Positions 34,244 to 42,620 of a stretch of DNA of 64,000 bases are shown piece by piece (the stretch's first letter is position 1; every line of letters begins with the position of its first letter). The translations under genes were made by a program, and so were the position numbers. Origin of the DNA: Streptomyces sp. NBC_00539 (GTDB taxonomy: Bacteria; Actinomycetota; Actinomycetes; Streptomycetales; Streptomycetaceae); assembly GCF_036346105.1 (NCBI RefSeq), contig NZ_CP107811.1:5537501-5601500 (forward strand). The letters are read 5' to 3'. Below the pieces are notes generated by a model, which was not told where the DNA came from, searched no databases, and was given only the letters and a program-made list of their open reading frames with translations.

Positions 34244-37096
34244 ATGACCGAAGAACTCTCACCCGCGCAGCGGTACGCCGCCGCCCGGATCCGCGCCGCC
34301 GAAGAGGCCACCGCCCTGGCTCCCTTCCGCAAGATGTACGAATTCGGCCTGGATCCGTACCAGGTCGAGGCCTGCCGGGCCCTGGAGTCGGGCAAGGGCG
34401 TCCTCGTCGCCGCCCCCACCGGGTCGGGCAAGACCATCGTCGGCGAATTCGCCGTGCACCTCGCGCTGCGGCAGGGCCGCAAGTGCTTCTACACCACGCC
34501 GATCAAGGCGCTGTCCAACCAGAAGTACGCCGACCTCGTCAAGCGCTACGGCGCCGACAAGGTCGGCCTGCTGACCGGCGACAACAGCGTCAACTCCGAG
34601 GCGCCGGTGGTCGTGATGACCACCGAGGTGCTCCGCAACATGCTCTACGCGGGCTCCCAGTCGCTGCTCGGCCTCGGCTACGTGGTCATGGACGAGGTGC
34701 ACTACCTCTCCGACCGGTTCCGCGGAGCCGTCTGGGAGGAAGTGATCATCCACCTCCCGGAGTCGGTGACCCTGGTCTCGCTCTCCGCCACCGTGTCCAA
34801 CGCCGAGGAGTTCGGCGACTGGCTCGACACCGTGCGCGGCGATACCGAGGTGATCGTCTCCGAGGAGCGGCCCGTGCCGCTGTGGCAGCACGTCATGGCC
34901 GGCCGCAAGGTCTACGACCTCTTCGAAGAGGAGTCCGACCACGGCGGCCGCGGCTCCGCGCGCCGCGAGGTCAACCCCGACCTGCTGCGCATGGCGCGGG
35001 AGGAGAACAGCCGCACGTACAACCCGAAGGAGCGGCGGCGCGGCAAGATGGTCCGCGAAGCGGACCGCGAGCGCGAGCGGCGCTCCCGCGGCCGGATCTG
35101 GACCCCGAGCCGGCCCGAGGTCATCGCCCGCCTCGACAACGAGGACCTGCTCCCCGCCATCAACTTCATCTTCAGCAGGGCCGGCTGCGAGGCCGCCGTC
35201 CAGCAGTGCCTGTACGCAGGGCTGCGGCTCAACGACGACGGCGCCCGCCTGCGGGTCCGGGAGATCGTCGAGGAACGGACCTCCTCCATCCCCACCGAGG
35301 ACCTGCACGTCCTCGGGTACTACGAATGGCTCGAAGGGCTGGAGCGGGGCATCGCCGCGCACCACGCCGGCATGCTGCCGACCTTCAAGGAGGTCGTGGA
35401 GGAACTCTTCGTCCGCGGCCTGGTCAAGGCCGTCTTCGCCACCGAGACCCTCGCGCTCGGCATCAACATGCCCGCGCGCACGGTGATCCTGGAGAAGCTG
35501 GTCAAGTGGAACGGCGAGCAGCACGCCGACATCACCCCCGGCGAGTACACGCAGCTCACCGGCCGGGCCGGGCGGCGCGGCATCGACGTCGAGGGCCACG
35601 CGGTGGTGCTGTGGCAGCGCGGCATGGACCCGGTGGCGCTCGCCGGGCTCGCCGGCACCCGTACGTATCCGCTGCGCTCCAGCTTCAAGCCCTCGTACAA
35701 CATGGCCGTGAACCTGGTGCAGCAGTTCGGGCGGCACCGCTCGCGCGAGCTGCTGGAGACCTCGTTCGCCCAGTTCCAGGCGGACCGCTCGGTCGTCGGC
35801 ATCTCCCGGCAGGTGCAGCGCAACGAAGAGGGTCTGGACGGCTACCGGGAGGGCATGACCTGCCACCTCGGGAACTTCGAGGAGTACGCGCGGCTGCGCC
35901 GCGACCTCAAGGACCGCGAGACGGAGCTCGCCAAGCAGGGCGCGGCGCAGCGGCGGGTGCAGGCGGCCGGCTCGCTGGAGAAGCTCAAGCCGGGCGATGT
36001 CATCCACGTGCCGACCGGCAAGTTCGCCGGGCTCGCGCTCGTCCTGGACCCGGGCATGCCGGCCGGGCGGTCCAACGGCCACCGCGGGTACGAGTACACC
36101 GAGGGGCCGCGGCCGCTGGTGCTCACCGTGGAGCGGCAGGTCAAGCGGCTCGCCGCGATCGACTTCCCGGTCCCGGTGGAAGCCATCGACCGGATGCGGA
36201 TCCCCAAGACCTTCAACCCGCGCTCCCCGCAGTCCCGTCGGGACCTGGCTTCGGCCCTGCGGGCCAAGGCCGGGCACATAGTCCCCGAACGGCGGGGACG
36301 CGGGCGGGCCGCGGCGGCCGACGACCGCGAGATCGCCCGGCTGCGCGCCGAACTGCGGGCGCACCCCTGCCACGGCTGTGACGAGCGCGAGGACCACGCC
36401 CGCTGGGCGGAGCGCTACCACCGGCTCAAGCGTGACACCGTGCAGCTGGAACGGCGCATCGAGGGGCGCACGAACACCATCGCCCGCACCTTCGACCGGA
36501 TCCACGCGCTGCTGACCGAGCTGGACTACCTGCGCGAGGACGAGGTCACCGTGCACGGCAAGCGGCTCGCCCGGCTGTACGGGGAGCTGGACCTGCTGGC
36601 GTCCGAATGCCTGCGCGAGGGCGTGTGGGAGGGGCTGAACCCGGCCGAACTGGCCGCCTGCGTCTCGGCGCTGGTGTTCGAGGCCCGCCAGTCCGACGAC
36701 GCGGTGGCGCCCAAGGTGCCGGGCGGCGCGGCGAAGGCGGCGCTCGGCGAGATGGTCCGGATCTGGGGCCGGCTCGACGCGCTGGAGGAGGAACACCGCA
36801 TCAACCAGGCGGAGGGCGTGGGCCAGCGCGAGCCGGACCTCGGCTTCGCGTGGGCCGCCTACCAGTGGGCGTCCGACAAGAGCCTGGACGAGGTGCTGCG
36901 CGAAGCGGAGATGCCCGCGGGTGACTTCGTACGCTGGTGCAAGCAGGTCATCGACGTGCTCGGGCAGATCGCGGCGGCGGCGCCCCCGTCCTCCGCCCCG
37001 CCGTCCTCGCAGAGCGGCAGCACGGTGGCGCGAAATGCCCGCAAGGCCGTGGACGCCCTGCTTCGGGGTGTCGTGGCCTACAGCTCCGTCGGCTAA
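34244..37096 (+). CDS. helY: Ski2/Mtr4-like DExH helicase HelY
   Basis: ATP-dependent RNA/DNA helicase of 950 residues. Walker A APTGSGKT lies near residue 54, the DEVH box at about 150, motif III SLSATVSN, and helicase domain 2 with GRAGRRGID near residue 446. The C-terminal third carries a DSHCT-type domain. A CHGCDERED segment (about 706-714) could be a small metal site. The start is ATG at 34244. A TAGGCT -10 box at 34228-34233 puts the message start only a few bases before the codon. The role is probably RNA processing or repair, and the substrate is not known. Confidence 0.93.
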   Translation: MTEELSPAQRYAAARIRAAEEATALAPFRKMYEFGLDPYQVEACRALESGKGVLVAAPTGSGKTIVGEFAVHLALRQGRKCFYTTPIKALSNQKYADLVKRYGADKVGLLTGDNSVNSEAPVVVMTTEVLRNMLYAGSQSLLGLGYVVMDEVHYLSDRFRGAVWEEVIIHLPESVTLVSLSATVSNAEEFGDWLDTVRGDTEVIVSEERPVPLWQHVMAGRKVYDLFEEESDHGGRGSARREVNPDLLRMAREENSRTYNPKERRRGKMVREADRERERRSRGRIWTPSRPEVIARLDNEDLLPAINFIFSRAGCEAAVQQCLYAGLRLNDDGARLRVREIVEERTSSIPTEDLHVLGYYEWLEGLERGIAAHHAGMLPTFKEVVEELFVRGLVKAVFATETLALGINMPARTVILEKLVKWNGEQHADITPGEYTQLTGRAGRRGIDVEGHAVVLWQRGMDPVALAGLAGTRTYPLRSSFKPSYNMAVNLVQQFGRHRSRELLETSFAQFQADRSVVGISRQVQRNEEGLDGYREGMTCHLGNFEEYARLRRDLKDRETELAKQGAAQRRVQAAGSLEKLKPGDVIHVPTGKFAGLALVLDPGMPAGRSNGHRGYEYTEGPRPLVLTVERQVKRLAAIDFPVPVEAIDRMRIPKTFNPRSPQSRRDLASALRAKAGHIVPERRGRGRAAAADDREIARLRAELRAHPCHGCDEREDHARWAERYHRLKRDTVQLERRIEGRTNTIARTFDRIHALLTELDYLREDEVTVHGKRLARLYGELDLLASECLREGVWEGLNPAELAACVSALVFEARQSDDAVAPKVPGGAAKAALGEMVRIWGRLDALEEEHRINQAEGVGQREPDLGFAWAAYQWASDKSLDEVLREAEMPAGDFVRWCKQVIDVLGQIAAAAPPSSAPPSSQSGSTVARNARKAVDALLRGVVAYSSVG

Positions 37097-37154
37097 GCGG
37101 ATTTGGGTCTTCCTCCGAGAGGCGGGAGGGCCGGATCTCATCTCTTGCCATGAT

Positions 37155-37185
37155 CGATCGAACGTGTCCTGTGCGACGATCGAAA
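37155..37185 (+). promoter_or_regulatory. Direct repeat at the TetR-gene start, candidate operator
   Basis: CGATCGAAC (37155-37163) and CGATCGAAA (37177-37185) are 22 bases apart, two helical turns, ending 1 base before the ATG. Each contains the palindrome CGATCG. Autoregulation is plausible. Confidence 0.5.
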
Positions 37186-37186
37186 C

Positions 37187-37852
37187 ATGAGTGGGGGAAC
37201 GGACGAAGGGCCGAGACGGGTCGGTCGGCCACGCGCCGATCAGCACAGACGGCACAGCGGCCGACCGCCGCGCGAGGAACTCCTGTGCGCGGCGGCCGAG
37301 CTGTTCACGGTACGGGGCTACGCGGCGACCACCACGCGGACCGTCGCCGAACGGGCCGGAATGCGCCAGGCGACGATGTACCACTACTTCGCGGGCAAGG
37401 AGGAACTCCTCGCCGAGCTGCTGGAGTCCACGGTCGCGCCCTCACTGGCGCTGGCCCGCCGGCTGCTGGCCGATACCGCACTGCCCGCCGCGCGGCGGCT
37501 GTGGGAGCTGTGCCGCTCCGATGTGCTGCTGCTGTGCGGAGGCCCGTACAACCTGGGCGCGCTCTACCTGTTGCCGGAGGTGGGCGGAACACGCTTCACC
37601 CGGTTCCACCGGATGCGCGCGGAACTGCGCGACGCGTACCGGGAGTTGTTGCGGGCCACCTCCGTCGGGGCCGAACTGGCCGGTGACCGGGACGGGTTGG
37701 CCCTGCGCAACGACCTCGTGTTCGGCCTCATCGAGGGGGTCATGCTCGTCCACCGCTCCGACCCGGCGCGGCCGGTCGCGGCCTTCGCGGAAGCGGCCGC
37801 GGACGCGGCGTTGCGGGTCGCGGGGGTCAGGGAGAAGCCGTCGGGCCCCTGA
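37187..37852 (+). CDS. TetR-family transcriptional regulator
   Basis: Regulator of 221 residues. The N-terminus is basic (RRVGRPRADQHRRHSGRPPREELL), and the helix-turn-helix spans about 30-77 (FTVRGYAATTTRTVAERAGMRQATMYHYFAGKEELLAELLE). The ligand domain contains a Cys-Gly-Gly in LLLCGGPYNLGALYLLPEVGG. No transporter or enzyme gene is adjacent in the same direction, so the regulon is unclear. The ATG at 37187 has no good SD: the preceding bases form the candidate operator. It is convergent with the pseudouridine synthase gene 12 bases downstream. Confidence 0.88.
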   Translation: MSGGTDEGPRRVGRPRADQHRRHSGRPPREELLCAAAELFTVRGYAATTTRTVAERAGMRQATMYHYFAGKEELLAELLESTVAPSLALARRLLADTALPAARRLWELCRSDVLLLCGGPYNLGALYLLPEVGGTRFTRFHRMRAELRDAYRELLRATSVGAELAGDRDGLALRNDLVFGLIEGVMLVHRSDPARPVAAFAEAAADAALRVAGVREKPSGP

Positions 37853-37864
37853 GGCCGTTCGGGT

Positions 37865-38827
37865 TCAGGAGCCGCCTTCCCAGCCGGGCAGGTCGTCCCA
37901 GGCCTGCAGGGTCAGCCCGCTCTCCAGGCTGTGGGCGGCGCCGGTCAGGGGGTCGGTGAACGCGAGGCGCCGGGCCAGCAACTGGAGCGGACGCCGGTAG
38001 TCCGCCGGATCCGCGGCCGCGGTGACCACCGGATAGACCGGGTCGCCGAGGATGGGCAGGCCAAGGGCGTTCATGTGCACCCGCAGCTGGTGGGTGCGAC
38101 CGGTGTGCGGCGTCAGCCGGTAGCGGCCCAGCCCCCCGCGGGCGGCGAGGAGTTCGACGACGCTCTCCGCATTGGGTTCGGCGCCCGGGACCTCCACCGC
38201 CGCCATCTGACCGCGGACCTTCTCGATGCGGCTGCGCACCGTACGCGGGAGGCGGACCTGCGGATCGTGGTGTGCGACGGCCTCGTACTCCTTGAACACC
38301 TTCCGCTGCTCGAACAGCGACTGGTAGGCGCCCCGGTCCTCGGGGCGGACGCTGAACATCACCAGTCCGGCGGTCAGCCGGTCGAGGCGGTGCGCCGGGC
38401 TGAGGGCGGGCAGGTCCAGCTCGGTGCGCAGCCGCGCCAAGGCGGTCTGGAAGACGTGGCTGCCGCGCGGGGTCGTCGCCAGGAAGTGCGGCTTGTCCAC
38501 GACCAGCAGGTGCTCGTCGCGGTGGACGACGCGGATCGGGAACGGCACGACCGGCTCGGGCGGCATGTCCCGGTGGAACCACAGGAAGGCGCCCGGCTCG
38601 TACGGGTCCCGGGGGCGCAGGACGCGGCCGCCGGGCCCCAGCACCCGGCCCGATTCCAGCAGCCGCGCCATGGACTCGGCGCCGCGGGTGCCGGCGTAGC
38701 GGGCGGTGAGGTAGGCGCCGAGGTCCGGCCACAGGCCCTCCGGGTCGGGAGGCAGCCGCAGGCGGACCGGGTCGATGCCGGCCCGCTGGGGCAGGGGTGC
38801 GGGAGGGATGTGGGATCTGCGTCTCAT
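37865..38827 (-). CDS. RluA-family RNA pseudouridine synthase
   Basis: Isomerises uridine in rRNA or tRNA. It has 320 residues, with catalytic Asp149 in the family motif HRLDRLTAGL, the LLVVDKPHFLATTP motif before it and the RTHQLRVHMNALGLPILGDPVYP motif after it. The N-terminal ~80 residues resemble a reduced S4-like region. The exact target position cannot be told from sequence. The ATG is at 38825-38827. TACGCT lies 8 bases away on the minus strand and there is no SD, so this may be another near-leaderless message. The repeat array begins about 125 bases upstream. Confidence 0.92.
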   Translation of the reverse strand: MRRRSHIPPAPLPQRAGIDPVRLRLPPDPEGLWPDLGAYLTARYAGTRGAESMARLLESGRVLGPGGRVLRPRDPYEPGAFLWFHRDMPPEPVVPFPIRVVHRDEHLLVVDKPHFLATTPRGSHVFQTALARLRTELDLPALSPAHRLDRLTAGLVMFSVRPEDRGAYQSLFEQRKVFKEYEAVAHHDPQVRLPRTVRSRIEKVRGQMAAVEVPGAEPNAESVVELLAARGGLGRYRLTPHTGRTHQLRVHMNALGLPILGDPVYPVVTAAADPADYRRPLQLLARRLAFTDPLTGAAHSLESGLTLQAWDDLPGWEGGS

Positions 38828-38952
38828 CGGGGTCCAGCGTAGGCCCTGTCCGGGCGGCTACCGGCGGGCGAAGGTGCGCCGGTGGACGGGGTCCGGGTGA
38901 TCGCTGCGCGGGGCGCCGTCGGTGACGGTGGCGCCGCGCCCCCTCCGTCGGC

Positions 38953-39245
38953 GGGGCTGGGTGGGTGCGGCGCCGTCGCGCGGAGCGGGCCCGGCTGCGC
39001 CGGGCTTTGCGGGGCTCCGCCCCGCGACCCCGCGCCTCAAACGCCGGCGGGGCTGGAGGTGGCGGCCCGGCGCCTCAGGTGTCGGCGGGGCTGGATGTGA
39101 CGCCGGCGGGGCCGGATGTGACGCCGCGGGGCTGGAAGTGGCGGCCCCGCGCCTCAGGTGTCGGCGGGGCTGGATGGGGTGGTCCGGCGCCTCAAGTTTC
39201 GGCGGGGCTGGAGGTGACGCCGGGGGCTGGGTGGGGTGGCCCGGC
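38953..39245. repeat. Tandem array of a Streptomyces intergenic repeat
   Basis: The 434-base gap between the pseudouridine synthase and the siderophore-interacting-protein gene contains four full copies of a 23-base unit, CCTCAnnnnnCGGCGGGGCTGGA (39035-39057, 39073-39095, 39152-39174, 39190-39212). Two full-copy intervals are exactly 38 bases and the third is 79. Partial copies lie at 38949, 39100, 39123 and 39219. The unit resembles a repeat scattered widely in Streptomyces intergenic DNA. Open frames crossing it are not genes. It is not a CRISPR: the spacers are repeat-like and there are no cas genes. Confidence 0.8.
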
Positions 39246-39261
39246 GCCGCGATCCTGGGGG

Positions 39262-40101
39262 TCAGGCGGCTGCGGCGGGTTCTTGTTCGGCTTCTACCTT
39301 GGCGTTCCAGTCGCGCTTGATCGCCCGCCAGGCCTCGTCCGTCTGGCCCAGGCGCCAGTAGCCGGAGATCGAGAGGCGTTCGCGGGGGATGCCGCGGGTC
39401 ACGCGGAGGTGGTGGCGGAGGTCCTTGACGAAGCCCGCCTCGCCGTGGACGAAGGCGTGCACGTCGCGGGAGGGGAACTCCAGCGCCGAGACCGCCTCCA
39501 CCAGGGCCTCGCCGATCGGGCGGTCGCCGCGGTGGAGCCAGACCGGGACGACACCGTCCGGGGTGGCGATCTTCTGCTGGTCGGCGGGTCCGTCGATCTC
39601 CACGAACGCGTGCACCACCGCGCCGGCCGGCATCCGCTCCATCGCCGCGCCGATCGCCGGCAGCGCGCTCTCGTCACCCGCCAGCAGGTGCCAGCCCGCC
39701 GTCGGCATCGGGGCGTACGCGCCGCCGGGGCCGAGGAAACGTACCTCCTCGCCCGGCTGGACGGAGGCCGCCCAGGGGCCGGCGAGGCCCTCGTCGCCGT
39801 GTACGACGAAGTCGAGGGTCAGCTCCCCGTGTACCGGGTCCCAGTTGCGGACGGTGTACGCGCGCTGGCGCGGCCACTCCTCGCGCGGGTGCTCGGCGCG
39901 GATCCGCTCCAGGTCCCAGGGCGTGGCGTAGGTGACGCCCTCGGGGGCGAAGAGGAGCTTCACGTAGTGGTCGGTGAACTCGCCCGCGCCGAATCCGGTC
40001 AGCCCGTCACCGCCCAGCACCACCCGCACCATGTGCGGCGTCAGCCGCTCCGTGTGTACGACGACGGCGGTGCCGACTGTGCGGGCGCGTCCTTCTGCCA
40101 C
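39262..40101 (-). CDS. Siderophore-interacting protein (ferric-siderophore reductase, ViuB/SIP type)
   Basis: FAD-dependent reductase that releases iron from ferric siderophores in the cytoplasm, 279 residues. The FAD-binding motif RAYTVRN (about residues 80-86) and GDEGLAGPWA mark the FAD domain, and the C-terminal NAD(P)H-like domain ends in WRLGQTDEAWRAIKRDW. The start is GTG at 40099-40101 with GGGGAG upstream. A perfect palindromic iron box lies 24 bases upstream, so it should be repressed by the DtxR-type regulator when iron is sufficient. No siderophore biosynthesis or uptake genes are adjacent. Confidence 0.92.
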   Translation of the reverse strand: MAEGRARTVGTAVVVHTERLTPHMVRVVLGGDGLTGFGAGEFTDHYVKLLFAPEGVTYATPWDLERIRAEHPREEWPRQRAYTVRNWDPVHGELTLDFVVHGDEGLAGPWAASVQPGEEVRFLGPGGAYAPMPTAGWHLLAGDESALPAIGAAMERMPAGAVVHAFVEIDGPADQQKIATPDGVVPVWLHRGDRPIGEALVEAVSALEFPSRDVHAFVHGEAGFVKDLRHHLRVTRGIPRERLSISGYWRLGQTDEAWRAIKRDWNAKVEAEQEPAAAA

Positions 40102-40124
40102 GGCGTCTCCCCTGACTCCCCAGA

Positions 40125-40144
40125 AACTTAGGTTCCCCTAAGTT
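40125..40144 (-). promoter_or_regulatory. Iron box (DmdR/IdeR-type operator)
   Basis: AACTTAGG-TTCC-CCTAAGTT is a perfect 8-bp palindrome matching the TTAGGTTAGSCTAACCTAA-type iron box in its outer bases. It overlaps a TAACTT -10 candidate reading towards the siderophore-interacting-protein gene. Confidence 0.8.
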
Positions 40145-40150
40145 AGCATC

Positions 40151-41074
40151 TCATCGCCGGAGTGCGCTGCCCAGACGTGCCACCGCTCCGCCCAGACCCC
40201 ATCGGCGGGCCAGCGCCTCGACCATTTCAGGATGCGCCGGCGCCGTCGGGAGCGCCGGGTCGAAGGCGGGCAGCGGGACGTCCGGGGCGACCTTGACCAC
40301 CTTCGGGGCCACCGCCAGGTAGGGCCGGGACTCGTCCAGCCGCTTGCGCTGCGTCGGGGTCAGCTTCGACCTCGGGTCGTCGATCGCCGCGATGATCCCC
40401 GGCAGGCCGCCGAACGCGTCCAGCAGCTTGGCCGCCGTCTTCTCGCCGATCCCGGGGACACCCGGCAGGCCGTCGCTCGGGTCCCCGCGCAGCAGCGCCA
40501 GGTCCGCGTAGCCGGGCCCGTCCACCCCGTACTTCTCCCGCAGCCACGCCTCGTCCGTGAGCTGGAGCGAGCCCACGCCCTTGAGCGGGTACAGCACGCG
40601 GCGCTGCTTCTCGTCGTCGATGAGCTGGTACAGGTCCCGGTCGCCCGTGACGATGTCCACCGGGCCCGTGGCGCGGGCCGTGAGGGTGCCGATCACGTCG
40701 TCCGCCTCGTACCCGGCGACGCCCACCCGCGCGATCCCGAACGCGTCCAGCGCCGCTTCGATGATCGGCACCTGCGGGGTCAGCGTGTCGGGCGTCTCCT
40801 CCACGTCGGGGCCGTCCGGCGTCTCCTGCGCGACCCGGTGCGCCTTGTAGGAGGGGATCAGCTCCACTCGCCACTGCGGCCGCCAGTCGGCGTCCATACA
40901 GGCCACCAGGTCGTCGGGGCGGTGGTCCTGGACCAGCCGCCCGATGAAGTCGAGCAGGCCGCGCACGGCGTTGACGGGTGTGCCGTCCGGGGCCTTCACG
41001 GAGTCCGGCACGCCGAAGTACGCGCGGAAGTAGAGGGAGGCGGTGTCCAGGAGCATCAGGCGTCGTGTCGTCAC
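40151..41074 (-). CDS. 5'-3' exonuclease (FEN/PolA N-terminal type)
   Basis: Stand-alone flap-type nuclease of about 307 residues. The acidic metal-site residues appear in LLDTASLYFRAYFG, CMDADWRPQWR, GYEADDVIGTL and VTGDRDLYQLIDD, and the helix-three-turn-helix is LPGVPGIGEKTAAKLLDAFGG. It processes 5' flaps or RNA primers in replication and repair. Start choice is uncertain: GTG at 41074 precedes the conserved LMLLDTASLYF by seven residues, ATG at 41056 is the minimal start, and neither has an SD. It is divergent from the XRE-cupin gene. Confidence 0.88.
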   Translation of the reverse strand: MTTRRLMLLDTASLYFRAYFGVPDSVKAPDGTPVNAVRGLLDFIGRLVQDHRPDDLVACMDADWRPQWRVELIPSYKAHRVAQETPDGPDVEETPDTLTPQVPIIEAALDAFGIARVGVAGYEADDVIGTLTARATGPVDIVTGDRDLYQLIDDEKQRRVLYPLKGVGSLQLTDEAWLREKYGVDGPGYADLALLRGDPSDGLPGVPGIGEKTAAKLLDAFGGLPGIIAAIDDPRSKLTPTQRKRLDESRPYLAVAPKVVKVAPDVPLPAFDPALPTAPAHPEMVEALARRWGLGGAVARLGSALRR

Positions 41075-41256
41075 GCTGACGATGATGCCGCAGCCGCCCC
41101 GGCGGCCCGCCGTCGGCGGCCGGTCCTGCCGTGAACGCGATTTGGGGGGCGGTTGCTGCGTAAGGTGCTTACAGCACACCGATGTGCGACGAGTGGACCA
41201 CGGGCCGGCCGGCCCCGGCCCGCGTCGGAAACCCCCTAGGGGAGGGCAGCCCCGAC

Positions 41257-41892
41257 ATGAACGACAAGGACGGCAGGGACGGCAAGATCGGCACCGACGG
41301 CAGGGACGAGAAGGAGAAGGACGCCAAGGAGCAACCGCTTCGGGTGGGCGTCGCCGTACGCAAACGGCGCCGCGCCCTGCACCTGACCCTTGCCGTCGTA
41401 TCGGCCCGCAGCGGCCTGTCCGTCCCCTTCCTGAGCCAGATAGAGAACGAGCGGGCCCGGCCCAGCATGCGTTCCCTGGAGCGGGTCGCGGACGCCCTCG
41501 AGACCACCGCCGTCGAACTGCTGGCCGCCTCCGACACCGCGCGCACGGTGGACCTGGTACGGGCCGGGGACGACTCCGGGCTGGCGCCCGCCCCGGGCGT
41601 GCGTCCCCTCGTACGGGGGCACCACCAACTGCACGCCCTGGAGTTCAGCGGGGACCAGGACGCCGGCCGCGAGTACCAGCACCGCAACGACGAGCTGATG
41701 TACGTCGTCGCGGGCGCCTGCCAGGTGGAGGCCGAAGGGCGGGCGTACCGGCTGGAGAGCGGCGACGCGCTGTTCCTGTCCGGCGGTGTGCGCCACCGCT
41801 GGCGGGCCGTGAGCGAGGACACCCGGCTCCTGGTCGTGGCGGTGGGCGAGCACATCCACGCCACGTCCGAGCCGCCCTCGCCGGAGCACTGA
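41257..41892 (+). CDS. XRE-family regulator with C-terminal cupin domain
   Basis: Transcriptional regulator of 211 residues. A highly charged Lys/Asp/Glu-rich leader (about 1-25) precedes the XRE helix-turn-helix (about 30-90, with SARSGLSVPFLSQIENERARPSMRSLERVADALE) and a small cupin sensor domain (about 125-195, with EYQHRNDELMYVVAGACQVEAEG). Proteins of this layout often control small-molecule catabolism, but the effector here is unknown. The start is ATG at 41257 with AGGGGAGGG upstream. The next gene begins 5 bases after its stop, so the two are co-translated. Confidence 0.88.
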   Translation: MNDKDGRDGKIGTDGRDEKEKDAKEQPLRVGVAVRKRRRALHLTLAVVSARSGLSVPFLSQIENERARPSMRSLERVADALETTAVELLAASDTARTVDLVRAGDDSGLAPAPGVRPLVRGHHQLHALEFSGDQDAGREYQHRNDELMYVVAGACQVEAEGRAYRLESGDALFLSGGVRHRWRAVSEDTRLLVVAVGEHIHATSEPPSPEH

Positions 41893-41897
41893 GCACA

Positions 41898-42620
41898 GTG
41901 CGGCGCGTCGTGTCGCTGGTGCCGTCGTTGACGGAGGCGGTGGCGGTGAGCGCGCCGGGCCGGCTCGTCGGGGTCACCGACTGGTGCACGCACCCCGGGG
42001 ACCTCGCGGACGCGGTACGGATCGGCGGGACGAAGAACCCCGACGTGCCCGCGATCATCGGGCTGCGTCCGGACCTGGTCATAGCCAACGAGGAGGAGAA
42101 CCGGCCCGCGGACCTCGCCGCGCTGGAGGCCGCCGGGGTGCGGGTGCTGGTCACCGAGGTCCGTACGCTGCCGCAGGCCTTCACCGAACTGGAACGCGTG
42201 CTGGTCGGGGCGCTGGGGCTGGCGCGGCCGGGCTGGCTGGACGACGCCCAGGCGGCGTGGGCCCGGGTGGTGCCGCTGCCCGCGGTGCGCGCGGTCGTAC
42301 CGGTGTGGCGGCGGCCGTGGATGGTCCTGGGCCGGGACACCTTCGCCGGGGACGTCCTGGCCCGCCTCGGCGTGATCAACGTCTACGCCGGCCATGCCGG
42401 GCGCTATCCGCGGATCGGGCCGGACGAGCCTGCCGCCGCGGGCTGTGACCTGGTGGTCCTGCCGGACGAGCCGTACCGGTTCACGGCCGGGGACGGCCCC
42501 GAGGCCTTCCCGGGCCTGCCGGCCGCGCTCGTGAGCGGCCGGCATCTGACCTGGTACGGGCCCTCGCTGGTGCGGGCTCCGGCGGTGCTGTCGCAGGCCC
42601 TGGGGGCGGCGACGGCCTAG
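41898..42620 (+). CDS. Cytoplasmic helical-backbone metal-receptor-like (BtuF/TroA fold) protein
   Basis: A 240-residue protein with the fold signature of class III substrate-binding proteins for cobalamin or siderophores: RRVVSLVPSLTEAVA at the start, the IGGTKNPDVPAIIGLRPDLVIANEEENR segment, and VYAGHAGRYPRIGPDE. Unlike true ABC receptors it has no signal peptide or lipobox, so it should stay in the cytoplasm. The start is GTG at 41898, 5 bases after the XRE-cupin gene. Function unknown; it may bind a metal complex and inform or serve the paired regulator. Its TAG stop overlaps the stop of the convergent transporter gene. Confidence 0.78.
   Translation: MRRVVSLVPSLTEAVAVSAPGRLVGVTDWCTHPGDLADAVRIGGTKNPDVPAIIGLRPDLVIANEEENRPADLAALEAAGVRVLVTEVRTLPQAFTELERVLVGALGLARPGWLDDAQAAWARVVPLPAVRAVVPVWRRPWMVLGRDTFAGDVLARLGVINVYAGHAGRYPRIGPDEPAAAGCDLVVLPDEPYRFTAGDGPEAFPGLPAALVSGRHLTWYGPSLVRAPAVLSQALGAATA

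Noticed and set aside
34259-37384. A 1041-codon minus-strand frame across helY
   Set aside because: It is the antisense shadow of the helicase gene and shows no domain-like segments.
38953-39245. Possible CRISPR array
   Set aside because: The repeats are GC-rich, imperfect and partly contiguous, the spacers are themselves repeat-like, and no cas genes are present. The nearby RecB-like nuclease is 24 kb away and not a cas4 locus.
38965-40131. Plus-strand frame of 388 codons through the repeat array
   Set aside because: It is antisense to the siderophore-interacting-protein gene and its N-terminal part is just translated repeats.
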